Shown: positions 17,503-26,443, counted from the first letter of the stretch. The stretch: DNA of 61,059 nt from Candidatus Obscuribacterales bacterium (GCA_019746975.1 JAIERK010000094.1:1-61059); one strand, 5' to 3'. Program-made: numbers and translations. Notes: generated from the letters alone by a model not told the origin.

Positions 17503-17792
17503 TTACACTCCTATGAGCTCATGAACGATACTGTCTTTTATTGCTTGCATATCCTCGACAGACCGCCCGTTTGAACAAAGAACCGAGACACACAGCAGTC
17601 CGTGACACTGGTACATCCATCCATCATGCAACTTGTGATTTTCAATGTGGCTTCTAACATCAACCGCTAAGCCTATTTCGTAGACATCGAAAATTTCATC
17701 CCGTCCACAACATAAAGACCCTCACGTGCTTCCAGTTCGCTAGCTTATTCGAAAGGTCCGGCGAACTCCCAGAACCCAATTGCCCAACTCAT
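17503..17792 (-). pseudogene. Broken GIY-YIG-like gene
   Basis: From an ATG at 17792 the minus strand reads MSWAIGFWEFAGPFE, a stop, then ASELEAREGLYVVDG; one base out of phase it continues DEIFDVYEIGLAVDVRSHIE and later SVLCSNGRSVEDMQAIKDSI to the stop at 17503. GLYVV followed by VYEIG..VDVRSHIENH matches the GIY-YIG nuclease-type pattern (G[IL]Y..., Y.G....R...H). One in-frame stop and one frameshift make it a pseudogene, unless the assembly has errors. Confidence 0.55.
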
Positions 17793-17808
17793 GAGGTGAT
17801 ACCGTCCT

Positions 17809-19191
17809 TTATGCAGCCTTGTCTCGAGAAAGAGCGTTAACGAGACACCGCAATTCGGGAGAATCGGATCCGTCTACCAGAACAGCTGTCTCCTCGTCTA
17901 ATCTGCCTGAGAGATAATGCACCACCTCCTCAAATCCAGCGCAACTAAGTCGCTCAAATTTGCCAGTTTGCGCACCTCTACTGATGTGAGCTGCACAATC
18001 ACCAATCGTAATTAAGCAATCAAAAAACTCTTCACTCAACCATCGGCCTAGCTTCGAGTGAATGCTTTCGGATGTTTCTCCAAGTTCGGTAATCTCGCCT
18101 AAAACGATGTACTTTTTCTTTGCCGGAACAGCGCGACGATCAAGAAAAGCCGTGACAGCTGCTCTTACTGAATCAGGGGTAGCAGAGTGGGACTCATCCA
18201 CAAGCATGGCACCGCTGGTAGTGACGAGCCTGTTACCTCGTCCACGAGGCGGGACATAGCGCCTCAACCCCTCAGCTATGTCATGGTCCGACATGCCCAG
18301 ATGCCTGGAGCACATTATGGCACACCATGCGTCACGCAGATATGCCGAGCCATGAGAATTGATCTGGAACAGAGTGTCGGATCCAGCAATTGAAAACAAT
18401 GTGTTCTCTGGCGTCACCGCTACTTCATCTATATGGCTATCGTAGTAAGTCATACAGCGTCCTCCAGCGAAGACAATGGAGGCTCTGGAGATAAGGTGCT
18501 GGTCAGTACTACCAAGGACAGCCAACCCCTCGCCAATCGATAGACCTTCCAACAACTCGCACTTAGCGGCAGCAATATTTTCAATTGAGCCAAGCGACTC
18601 TAGGTGGGCGAGCCCGATGTTCGTAATCGCGCCTATATCAGGTTTGAGCAGAGAACTCAGCCAAGATATTTGCCCACGTCCTTTTTGCGAAAGCTCAACC
18701 ACTAACACCTCGCAATCATCCGGCATCGATAAAATAGTCAAAGCGAGATTTTTGGCGTCTGGCCTGTTTGCCTGTGACCAGTGCACCATGAATTTCTTCG
18801 ATGCAATGTCCTTGCACATATCTCTGGTTGTGCTCTTGCCCGAAGATCCCGTCACTGCAATGACTTTAGGGTCTACTTTCAGGCGAGTGAAACTTGCCAG
18901 TTGATATAGAGCTTGTAGTGTACTTGGCACAGCGATAAGAGTCGCCTCAGGACTCGCGAACGCATACCGTTCTCTGTCGACAACCACGCTACCTAGAGCG
19001 CCGCGCGCCGCGGCTTCAGCGAGGCTGTCGTGACCGTCAGCTCTTCTGCTAGGCAAGGCAATGAACCACTGCCCGGCCTGCAGGTCGTCGATCTCAGTAC
19101 AAATTGAACCTCTGTCTTCGGAAACCGAACCTGCAGCAATTCTGCCGCCTGTGATTTTCAGCAGATCTTCTGCCGTGAATTTTGCAGTCAT
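17809..19191 (-). CDS. murF: MurF-like Mur ligase, divergent
   Basis: 460 residues with the three Mur-ligase domains: N-terminal substrate domain (EIDDLQAGQWFIAL), ATPase domain with P-loop AVTGSSGKSTTRD, NIGLAHLESLGS and a C-terminal domain with LGEITELGETSESIHSKLG. MurF adds D-Ala-D-Ala to the UDP-muramyl tripeptide in the cytoplasm. Differences from standard MurF are notable: VDESHSATPDS replaces the usual DD.YNANP.S and VVELSQKGRG replaces EMG.....G. It could be the housekeeping enzyme of an unusual lineage or a paralogue with another amide-ligase substrate. ATG 19191 is preferred over 19209 because GGAGA lies 8 bases upstream. Confidence 0.75.
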   Translation of the reverse strand: MTAKFTAEDLLKITGGRIAAGSVSEDRGSICTEIDDLQAGQWFIALPSRRADGHDSLAEAAARGALGSVVVDRERYAFASPEATLIAVPSTLQALYQLASFTRLKVDPKVIAVTGSSGKSTTRDMCKDIASKKFMVHWSQANRPDAKNLALTILSMPDDCEVLVVELSQKGRGQISWLSSLLKPDIGAITNIGLAHLESLGSIENIAAAKCELLEGLSIGEGLAVLGSTDQHLISRASIVFAGGRCMTYYDSHIDEVAVTPENTLFSIAGSDTLFQINSHGSAYLRDAWCAIMCSRHLGMSDHDIAEGLRRYVPPRGRGNRLVTTSGAMLVDESHSATPDSVRAAVTAFLDRRAVPAKKKYIVLGEITELGETSESIHSKLGRWLSEEFFDCLITIGDCAAHISRGAQTGKFERLSCAGFEEVVHYLSGRLDEETAVLVDGSDSPELRCLVNALSRDKAA

Positions 19192-19214
19192 GGGCTTGTC
19201 TCCATGCACCGAGG

Positions 19215-19487
19215 CTAAGCGTGCCCAGCCAGAAGTAGATCCACAAATTTGTGGAAAGCGTTGTTATCACAGACATTTTGGGTCAACAGTCGTTTTACGA
19301 AACGCCTCTCTGTACGGCTTATGTAACTGTCTGCCAGAATCATCGCTGTCAACTTATCAGCTTCTTTGCCGTCAATTTGATTGCCATAAGCGAGAATCTT
19401 TCGAGTCTCCCTTTCCAACTGATTTAATGCCATTTCTTCATCCTCCGCTAGCGCATTTGTAGGAAATACCAAAAAACTTAGAACCAC
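19215..19487 (-). CDS. Small exported helical protein
   Basis: 90 residues starting at a GTG (19487) because a stop lies two codons upstream. A short hydrophobic start (VLSFLVFPTNALA, signal-like, cleavage after ALA) precedes a helical region with a TerB-like run (IDGKEADKLTAMILADSYIS RTERRFVKRLL). The gene overlaps the end of the upstream gene by 10 bp and ends 23 bp before the MurF-like start, so all three form one operon. Function unknown; the signal peptide is short and weak. Confidence 0.55.
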   Translation of the reverse strand: MVLSFLVFPTNALAEDEEMALNQLERETRKILAYGNQIDGKEADKLTAMILADSYISRTERRFVKRLLTQNVCDNNAFHKFVDLLLAGHA

Positions 19488-19843
19488 TGCTTAGGGGTTG
19501 GAATGCCGGTTCTCTTTCGATAATCCGCAGAGACCATTTGCTCGTATACCGAGACGTCCTTCTCCGAAATTCCAAGCACCGTCTCATCGCCCGACCAATA
19601 TCCATCACTATGAGATCTGCAAATTGGTTCATATCGCACGATCAACTCATTTAGTATGAATGCATCCAGCACTCGCCCTTCTCTTGTTGCTTCTTCATGA
19701 GAGAGCATCAACTCATCTCTGGTGAGACGACCGTCTCGATAATCGCTAGTCGGTTCAGGACGATCAATATTGTCCCAATGCTCTCTCAAAAACGGCATAA
19801 CAACATCTTTTACAAAGCTATGCTCGTCATATAACAAGGTCAT
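19478..19843 (-). CDS. Small soluble protein with degenerate EF-hand-like loop
   Basis: 121 residues, no signal peptide. ATG 19843 is chosen because AAGGAG lies 6 bases upstream; a longer frame to 19879 lacks this. SDYRDGRLTRDEL resembles an EF-hand loop with Gly at position 6, Leu at 8 and Glu at 12, but position 1 is Ser, so calcium binding is doubtful. Aromatic- and acid-rich throughout (HWDNIDRPEP, GYWSGDE). First gene of the three-gene MurF-like operon; role unknown. Confidence 0.55.
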   Translation of the reverse strand: MTLLYDEHSFVKDVVMPFLREHWDNIDRPEPTSDYRDGRLTRDELMLSHEEATREGRVLDAFILNELIVRYEPICRSHSDGYWSGDETVLGISEKDVSVYEQMVSADYRKRTGIPTPKQWF

Positions 19844-20287
19844 GATTTTCTCCTTTTGATACACGGATTGGCTCATCATCGAGGCTCTGACAGGTTAGGA
19901 TCACGACCAGGCAGGAAAGATGGCCAATGTTCTTCTGATGTTCGGACATTTTGCCAGTAGGTCAATTTTGCGAGATTGCGACCTCATTGGTTTCGAACAT
20001 GCGTCTTCGATCTTTTCGCGAGAAACCGCAGAAGGTTTGCTGCAATATAGTCATGGCGTTTTTTATTCGAGTCAATCTTTTCGTCTTTGATGTTCATCTT
20101 TCCTGGACTCTTCTGCCTGACCGCGCTAGTGGCGGTTGATTTCTGGTGTAAACAATCGGTGGCGTTCTCTTGGAACCGATCGGTTATAACTCAATTTAAG
20201 CGCCCTGGGCGACAAAAGACATCGCACTGGAGTCTAAACTTGAGTTTCCTTTTAGTCACACTGCAGTATGAGTGATGACGAAGATGC
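19844..20287. other. Intergenic region with one weak short reading frame
   Basis: No gene is well supported. A plus-strand frame from ATG 19920 (AGGA three bases before it) to 20090 would encode 56 residues (FGHFASRSILRDCDLIGFEH and onward), unlike any family I know. The region separates the MurF-like operon promoter from the LuxR-type regulator's 3' end. Confidence 0.4.
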
Positions 20288-20596
20288 TTACAGGGAAACG
20301 ATTCCGCGCCGCAGAGCCATTAGTGCCGCTTGAGTTCTGTCGCTGGCTGAGAGTTGGTACATTATGCGACTCATGTGAGACTTTACCGTGTCAATAGTGA
20401 CACAGAGCTCTTCGGCGATCTCGTTATTCTTCAGGCCCTGAACCAATAACTGCAAAACGTCCAACTCGCGCTCTGACAGCTCATCCGAAGGACCGACTGA
20501 TTGTTTCCTTCGATTGTTTTGCGGACTATTGTTAGCAGTGGGCATCCTGTCGATGGCAGAGTCCAACAAAAAAATCTCGAACGGTTCTGCCGTCAA
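20288..20596 (-). CDS. Orphan LuxR/NarL-type DNA-binding regulator
   Basis: 102 residues, essentially only a GerE/LuxR helix-turn-helix domain (about residues 40-100): LSERELDVLQLLVQGLKNNEIAEELCVTIDTVKSHM. There is no receiver domain, so it is not a conventional response regulator; it may respond to expression level or an unseen ligand. The long frame starts at a TTG (20596); an ATG at 20545 (MPTANNSPQN) is an equally plausible start and still includes the whole domain. It is divergent from the glycan operon at 20728 and could regulate it. Confidence 0.8.
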   Translation of the reverse strand: MTAEPFEIFLLDSAIDRMPTANNSPQNNRRKQSVGPSDELSERELDVLQLLVQGLKNNEIAEELCVTIDTVKSHMSRIMYQLSASDRTQAALMALRRGIVSL

Positions 20597-20727
20597 TATA
20601 CCCGTGTGTAATAGCCCTCAATAGCGCGGGTTTGTTCGAATAGCTGCCGCGCAGGTCTTGCTGAGACCGATAATATGAGTTTCTTTCCTGACTCCTGGGA
20701 ATACTCATGATCTAAAGATGTATTCTT

Positions 20728-22905
20728 TTGTGCGGTGTTAGAGGGAGCTGCCGCCTGAGTCAGAGCCTTGTCCCGACCGGGAATAGTGCAGTCGCGGCGT
20801 CAAAGCGAGGCGTCGGCTGGGATGCGCGCGTTGTCGCCCTGGTTGCCATCGTTGTGGTCTTGAAAATTACGATCATGACAGTGTTTTCTTCGGACTATGA
20901 AAACCAGCTATTTCTTCCGTTCGTGCACTACTACCTTGACCACTTCGGCAATCCCTGGGACCATTTTTACCGCAACGGCACTCACGGTGGCGATGATTTC
21001 CCTTACCAGCCGGCGATGTTGTACGTAGTTGCTCTATTTTGTGCGCCATTGCAGTCGCTTGGTTGGGAAAACATTGCGGCTCGAAATTTTTTGTTCAAGC
21101 TGCCGACGCTAATCATGGATTGTGCAATTGCCTGTCTCTTGTTGCGCATTTTTCCAGGAAAGTGGCGCCAGGTGTTGTGGTTTTACTTCCTGTCGCCGAT
21201 TGTCCTCTACGCCTGCTACATGCATTCGCAGCTCGATTTGATACCGACTGCGTGTTTGTTTGCTTCGTTTTATTTTTTGAGAACCAATCGCTGGCTACCG
21301 GCATTTGTTCTCTACGGATTGGCGCTATCGACCAAGTTGCATGTGCTCGTCGCATTTCCTTTGATCGCCATTTATCTCTATCGCAAAGGAAAGCGGCAGC
21401 TGGTGCTCAATTTCGCCATTGTGTCGTTGGCGATTTATGTGTTGATAGTGGCACCGTATTTTAACAGCTCGGGCTTCGAGCATATGGTACTTGCGAATCC
21501 CAAGCAAAGCAAGGTCCTGGAGGTGAATGCCTCGATCGGTGACCTGAAGCTGTCTTTGCCCATTCTCGCCACCCTTATCGTGTTCGGTCGCTTTGCACTT
21601 TATCCAAAGATCAACATCGACCTGCTCGACGCATTTTTGGTTTTGGTCTTCTGCGCGCTCGTGATGTTTATCGTTCCGGCGCCGGGGTGGTATGTCTGGA
21701 TGGTGCCATTTATCAGTGTTTTTCTCATTAAACACTATGATCGCAATAAGCACCTGGTGGGACCATTTTTGTGGCTCAATTTCTTTTATCTGGTCTTTTT
21801 TATCTTTTTTCATCGTCCAGAATATGCCGATCTGGTCCTCTGGGATCGTCCGGTGGAAGCCAAAATTCTTCAAGACTCATTACGTGGCTTTGTCTTTACT
21901 CTCCTCGAAGTCGGGTTGCTTAGCAACATAGTGCTTTGTTATCGGGCTGGTGTGAGGAGCAACTCGATCTACAAGCGAGACAGTGCTGTTGTAATCGGAA
22001 TTGGTGGCGATAGTGGTGCGGGAAAGAGCACATTGCTTGGCGACATTAAGCAGCTTCTGCGCACACGTGTCGTCGAAATCGAAGGCGATGGCGATCATAA
22101 ATGGGAGCGTGGTGACGAGCACTGGCAGCAGTTTACTCACCTCGATCCGAAAAGCAATTTCTTGCATCGTCAGGCTGATACCATATTGCAGCTCAAGCGC
22201 GGGCGCGTGGTGAGGCGTCCGGAGTATGATCACCATACGGGGCAGTTCACCTCTCCGCGGAGAATTGAGCCCAACGAATTCATCATTATGTCTGGACTGC
22301 ACACGTTCTACCTCCCGAAGATGCGGAAGCTCATTGATCTCAAAATTTTCATGGACATTGAGCCCGACCTGCATGCTAGCTGGAAAGTCGCTCGCGATAA
22401 GGAAGAGCGAGGCTATAGCGAAAAGCAGGTATTGGACCAGATCGAAAAGCGGCGACCCGACTCATCCAAGTTCATAGCTCCGCAAAAGGGTTTTGCCGAT
22501 CTGGTAATCCAGTATTTCCGGTACAATTCGGCGCCGTATGATGCTCAATCGCAAAATGTCGCGTCGGCGGATACTGTGCCGCAGAACGACGAGGGCAAGC
22601 TCTCTCTCAAGGTAATGCTCTCCTCGAGTATCAGTCTTGAAAATCTAGTGGAGGCGCTGGAGCGTGCGGAGGTGCCCGTGGCCTGGGACTACAGCGAAGA
22701 TCTGTCCAGGCAAGAGATTATACTTTACAGGACTGTTGCGCCGGAGCTTCTAACAAGTCTGAGCAATGAGACGATCCCTAACTTGATGGACCTCATCGGA
22801 GGGGAGCCGGAGTGGCGCGACGGCTACCGAGGCTTTGTTCAATTGATTGTTCTCACTGCTCTTAGTGAACTGATGCGTGAAAGAGAGGATGTTGATGCCG
22901 TTTAA
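20728..22905 (+). CDS. Membrane GT-C-type glycosyltransferase fused to phosphoribulokinase/uridine-kinase-like domain
   Basis: 725 residues. Residues about 35-415 hold ten or so membrane helices with GT-C-like loops (SSDYENQLFLPFVHYYLDHF, DDFPYQPAMLY, MHSQLDLIPT). From about 420 a cytoplasmic P-loop kinase domain begins with GIGGDSGAGKSTLL (424-437) and continues with FTHLDPKSNF, EYDHHTGQF, IMSGLHTFYLPKMRKLIDL and RDKEERGYSEKQVLDQIEKR, a series matching phosphoribulokinase. Residues 595-725 are unassigned. A kinase joined to a lipid-linked transferase suggests channelling of a phosphorylated polyol or sugar. The start is a TTG without a clear ribosome-binding site. First gene of a six-gene operon; overlaps the HAD gene by 11 bp. 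Confidence 0.85.
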   Translation: MCGVRGSCRLSQSLVPTGNSAVAASKRGVGWDARVVALVAIVVVLKITIMTVFSSDYENQLFLPFVHYYLDHFGNPWDHFYRNGTHGGDDFPYQPAMLYVVALFCAPLQSLGWENIAARNFLFKLPTLIMDCAIACLLLRIFPGKWRQVLWFYFLSPIVLYACYMHSQLDLIPTACLFASFYFLRTNRWLPAFVLYGLALSTKLHVLVAFPLIAIYLYRKGKRQLVLNFAIVSLAIYVLIVAPYFNSSGFEHMVLANPKQSKVLEVNASIGDLKLSLPILATLIVFGRFALYPKINIDLLDAFLVLVFCALVMFIVPAPGWYVWMVPFISVFLIKHYDRNKHLVGPFLWLNFFYLVFFIFFHRPEYADLVLWDRPVEAKILQDSLRGFVFTLLEVGLLSNIVLCYRAGVRSNSIYKRDSAVVIGIGGDSGAGKSTLLGDIKQLLRTRVVEIEGDGDHKWERGDEHWQQFTHLDPKSNFLHRQADTILQLKRGRVVRRPEYDHHTGQFTSPRRIEPNEFIIMSGLHTFYLPKMRKLIDLKIFMDIEPDLHASWKVARDKEERGYSEKQVLDQIEKRRPDSSKFIAPQKGFADLVIQYFRYNSAPYDAQSQNVASADTVPQNDEGKLSLKVMLSSSISLENLVEALERAEVPVAWDYSEDLSRQEIILYRTVAPELLTSLSNETIPNLMDLIGGEPEWRDGYRGFVQLIVLTALSELMREREDVDAV

Positions 22906-23593
22906 AGGAATTCTACTCGACCTTGATAATACGCTATACGACTACAAAACAGCTCATCAACCGGCTTTGCAAGTCGCGGTCGACTGGTTGTCCGAGCAAA
23001 CCGGCGTCGACGAAGAGACCTTGAAGTCAGCGTATAAAGCTGCTCGCGATCAAACTCACGAGCAGCTTCATGGTCAAGGCGCTTCTCATAGCAGGCTGCT
23101 TTACTTTCAGCGTGTACTGGAGATCCTCTCTTTGAGCCCTTTCTCCATGGCGCTGCAATCGGAACAGGTCTATTGGAATGAGTTCTTCAAGCACATGCAA
23201 TTCCGACCGCGAGCGCTGGATTATCTTGATGTGGTTGGCGATCTGCCGATTGCATTGTTGACCGATCTTACCAGCCAGATTCAATTTCAAAAAGTCTTGA
23301 GTCTTCAGTTGGAAAACCGGTTGGCGGCTGTGGTAACCAGCGAGGAGGCCGGCGCGGAAAAGCCTGATGCCAGGATGTTCTTATTGGCGTTGAAAAAATT
23401 AAAATTGACCACCGATGACGTTTGTATGATTGGCGATAACTGGCAGCGTGATATCGTCGGTGCGACGGCGCTGGGTATCAAGAGCTACTGGTACATCAAC
23501 GAATCAGGGCCGGCGCCCGGAGAGTTGGAGCAGTACAGTTCGATGGTAACGGCGTTTGATTCGTTTCAGACACTGATTGAAGTTTTCCGCTAA
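22895..23593 (+). CDS. HAD-superfamily phosphatase
   Basis: 232 residues. Motif I LLDLDNTLYD, motif II with LLTDLTSQIQF (Thr), Lys in GAEKPDARMF and motif IV GDNWQRDIVGA are complete, so it should be an active phosphatase of the subfamily I type with a helical cap (about 17-95). GAGAGG at 22883-22888, 6 bases upstream of ATG 22895, supports this start. It overlaps the previous gene and probably removes a phosphate from a sugar or polyol intermediate made by the operon. Substrate unknown. Confidence 0.9.
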   Translation: MPFKGILLDLDNTLYDYKTAHQPALQVAVDWLSEQTGVDEETLKSAYKAARDQTHEQLHGQGASHSRLLYFQRVLEILSLSPFSMALQSEQVYWNEFFKHMQFRPRALDYLDVVGDLPIALLTDLTSQIQFQKVLSLQLENRLAAVVTSEEAGAEKPDARMFLLALKKLKLTTDDVCMIGDNWQRDIVGATALGIKSYWYINESGPAPGELEQYSSMVTAFDSFQTLIEVFR

Positions 23594-23662
23594 TCTTTCT
23601 GGTGGGTGGTATGAAGGGTGATGATTATGGCGACAACGGTTCCCGAAAGAGGAGAGGTTGAG

Positions 23663-24769
23663 ATGGCTTCAGCCGAAAAGGATGAGCTATATCGTCTTTG
23701 CGCATATGCAGGAGAACGATTCGATCTCTCGCAGGCGGGAGGTGGCAATGTCTCTTGCTCGTTCGAAGGTGATTCCGGGCGGAGGCTCGCCATCACTGCG
23801 TCGGGTTGGGCGCTCAGCGATGTGAAAGATGCAAGTGCTTTGTGCGAACTTGATCACAGTGCCCTCGCCGATGCACTGGATCTACTGGGCGATGAGATCA
23901 AAAAGAAGTCCAAAGGCGATCTCGAGCGCTGGGCGAGTGCGCAAGTTGCCGGCGCTCGCTTCACCTCCGCGATTCGACCGTCCATCGAGACGCTCATGCA
24001 TGCAGCAGTTGGCGGTGCTTTTATATTGCACACCCACCCGATCGCTGTTAATGCATTGCTCTGTCGTCGTGATTGGCGCGGGACGATCGAGTCATTGTTT
24101 CCAGATGCATTTTGCGTCGGATACACGACACCGGGCGTCAATCTTGCGCAGGCGGTGTCTGACGCAATTGCGCAGAAGCGTTGTGGTAGCGGTAAAGAGG
24201 CGACTAGCGAGAAAATTATTTTTTTGGAAAACCATGGGCTGATTGTAGCGGCGACCAACGTCGATCGCGTAATTGCGCTCACAGGCAGTGTTCTCGAAAA
24301 AATTGAAAGGCATCTTGGCCTTGATCTCAGCCGGTTTCGAATCACCAACAGGATCACACGCCTGGTTCGTGAAGCGACAGGGCAAAGCGTGTGCAGTTAT
24401 CTCTGCGAAGATGAGTTGCTCAACGAGATGACACGGAATAAAGTCGAGCTGGTTTTGTCGCGACCAACCTGGCCTGATCAGCTTGTCTATTGCGGGGCTG
24501 GCGGTCTACACCTGAAAGATCTTGACGACCGCAAAGCGGTGCAAGATTTCATCGCCGAGTACACACATACTCCCCGAATTATTGTGCATGACAACAAGCT
24601 TGTTTTTGTCGAGCGCAGTCTAAAGAATTGTCAGCGGATAGAGGACGTGCTGAAAGCCCACGTCATGATGCTGATGAACTCAGCGCCTGAAGATATTCAG
24701 TATCTCTCCGACGAAGAGCAACGATATTTGCTAAATTGGGAGGCGGAAAAGGTCAGGCAGGCGATGTAA
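23663..24769 (+). CDS. Class II aldolase/adducin-family protein
   Basis: 368 residues. The aldolase core shows AGGGNVSCS near the start (phosphate-binding loop), Glu in the SIETLMHAAVG segment, the zinc pair HTHP and ENHGLIVA. The C-terminal 120 residues extend beyond simple fuculose aldolases and resemble the longer forms attached to RhaD-type proteins. It may cleave, form or epimerise a ketose phosphate. AGGAGAGG 6 bases before ATG 23663 decides the start; an earlier ATG exists at 23627. In the operon it follows a HAD phosphatase and precedes a nucleotidyltransferase. Confidence 0.88.
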   Translation: MASAEKDELYRLCAYAGERFDLSQAGGGNVSCSFEGDSGRRLAITASGWALSDVKDASALCELDHSALADALDLLGDEIKKKSKGDLERWASAQVAGARFTSAIRPSIETLMHAAVGGAFILHTHPIAVNALLCRRDWRGTIESLFPDAFCVGYTTPGVNLAQAVSDAIAQKRCGSGKEATSEKIIFLENHGLIVAATNVDRVIALTGSVLEKIERHLGLDLSRFRITNRITRLVREATGQSVCSYLCEDELLNEMTRNKVELVLSRPTWPDQLVYCGAGGLHLKDLDDRKAVQDFIAEYTHTPRIIVHDNKLVFVERSLKNCQRIEDVLKAHVMMLMNSAPEDIQYLSDEEQRYLLNWEAEKVRQAM

Positions 24770-24790
24770 GACGAGGCGAAGTTCCGGAGA

Positions 24791-26443
24791 ATGCACATAG
24801 TTATCCCGATGTCTGGTATTGGTCGTCGATTTTCGGAAGTCGGTTACAAGAATCCCAAGCCGCTTATCGAAGTAGACGGGAAGCCGATGATCGAGTATGT
24901 CGTCTCGATGTTTCCGTCCGAGAAGAAGTTCACTTTCATTTGCAACAGGGAGCATCTTGCCACTACCAATCTCGAGTCGGTTTTGCACAACCTAATCGAA
25001 GGGGCGGAGATTGTCTCGATTGAGCCGCACAAGAAAGGTCCGGTTTATGCGGTTAGTCTGATTCTCGATAGAATAGACGAAGAAGAAGAAGTCATAGTAA
25101 ATTACTGCGATTTTTATTCCGACTGGGATTACCAGGACTTTCTGCGGGATACGCGTGAAAGGCAGGCCGAGGGCTGTGTCCCGGCATATCGCGGATTTCA
25201 CCCACACATGCTGGGCACGGATAACTACGCCTTCATTCGAGATGAAGATAGATGGCTGAAGGCAATTCAAGAGAAGTTGCCATTCAGCGATAACCGCATG
25301 GCGGAATATGCTTCCAACGGAACCTATCACTTCAGGTGTGGCAAGTATGTCAAGAAATATTTCCCGATGCTGATGGAGAGAGATATTCAGGTCAACGGCG
25401 AATTCTACGTAAGCATGATTTACAATCTACTAGTGGAAGACGGACTACCAGTCTCTGTTTACGAAGTACCTCACATGCTGCAGTGGGGGACGCCGAAGGA
25501 CATGGAGGAATATCAGGAGTGGTCCAATTATTTTCGCGCCGTTTTAGACAGTCCAAAATCGGCCGGCAAGGATAGTCGAACTACGATACTTGTCCCGATG
25601 GCTGGTCGGGGCTCTCGATTTAGTCAGGTCGGGTATGAAACGCCCAAGCCGCTCATACCGGTGAGCGGAAAACCGATGGTAGTCCAGGCGACAGATAGTT
25701 TGCCACCCGGTCGAGAATATGTATTCGTCGCCCTGCAAGAGCACCTTGATACATCGCCGATTGGGGAAGTGATTGCAGATGCTTACCCCGCCTCGGATGT
25801 GGTGGCACTCGATGAAGTGACGGAAGGTCAGGCGTGCACGTGCGCAATTGGACTCGAGCGATCAAAGGCGAATGTGGCACTCGACAAGCCACTAATAGTC
25901 GGCGCTTGCGACAACGGTATGCTCTTCGACCGAGAGCGTTTCTGTCGTCTGGTTGAAGAGGATGGCGTCGACGCGGTTGCATTTAGCTTTCGCAATCATC
26001 CTGCCAGCAAGCGAAATCCAAAAATGTACGGTTGGCTTGTTACCGATGGAGACCGTATCACCGGCGTCTCGGTGAAGGTACCGATTTCTGATAATCCAGG
26101 CCGCGACCATGCTATCGTCGGCAGTTTTTACTTTAAAAAAGCTAGCTACCTTCTTGATGGACTTGACCGAATGAAGGAAAAAAACATTCGAGTCAACGGC
26201 GAATTCTACGTGGATAGTCTGATTGGTGAGTTGGTATCTCAAGGATTGGATTGCAGAGTGTTTGAGGTCGACTACTATGTATGTTGGGGCACTCCGGATG
26301 ACTTGAAGGTCTTCGAGTATTGGCAGGAGTTTTTCAACGATTGTCCATGGCACCCTTATAGATTGGAGAAAGATCCGACTGTCGATGTGGATGGTTTTAC
26401 TCGTGCGCTCGTGCGCAAACAAAAAATGGAGGTATCGCTGTGA
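24791..26443 (+). CDS. Protein with two tandem sugar/polyol-phosphate nucleotidyltransferase domains
   Basis: 550 residues made of two homologous halves. Domain 1 (1-245) begins MHIVIPMSGIGRRFSEVGYK NPKPLIEVDGKPM; domain 2 (about 260-535) begins LVPMAGRGSRFSQVGYETPK PLIPVSGKPM. Each has the nucleotide-binding G.G.RF and PK.L motifs, an Asp metal site (NYCDFYSDWD; GACDNGM) and the ending VNGEFYVSMI / VNGEFYVDSL plus WGTP. Such domains make NDP- or CDP-activated sugars, polyols or amino-alcohols. Both halves look catalytically intact, so the protein may activate two substrates or one substrate twice. Stop overlaps the next start by 4 bp. Confidence 0.9.
   Translation: MHIVIPMSGIGRRFSEVGYKNPKPLIEVDGKPMIEYVVSMFPSEKKFTFICNREHLATTNLESVLHNLIEGAEIVSIEPHKKGPVYAVSLILDRIDEEEEVIVNYCDFYSDWDYQDFLRDTRERQAEGCVPAYRGFHPHMLGTDNYAFIRDEDRWLKAIQEKLPFSDNRMAEYASNGTYHFRCGKYVKKYFPMLMERDIQVNGEFYVSMIYNLLVEDGLPVSVYEVPHMLQWGTPKDMEEYQEWSNYFRAVLDSPKSAGKDSRTTILVPMAGRGSRFSQVGYETPKPLIPVSGKPMVVQATDSLPPGREYVFVALQEHLDTSPIGEVIADAYPASDVVALDEVTEGQACTCAIGLERSKANVALDKPLIVGACDNGMLFDRERFCRLVEEDGVDAVAFSFRNHPASKRNPKMYGWLVTDGDRITGVSVKVPISDNPGRDHAIVGSFYFKKASYLLDGLDRMKEKNIRVNGEFYVDSLIGELVSQGLDCRVFEVDYYVCWGTPDDLKVFEYWQEFFNDCPWHPYRLEKDPTVDVDGFTRALVRKQKMEVSL

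Noticed and set aside
21325..21873. 182-residue minus-strand frame inside the glycosyltransferase-kinase fusion gene
   Set aside because: Antisense to conserved membrane segments; its charged, His-rich composition is what the complement of hydrophobic codons produces.
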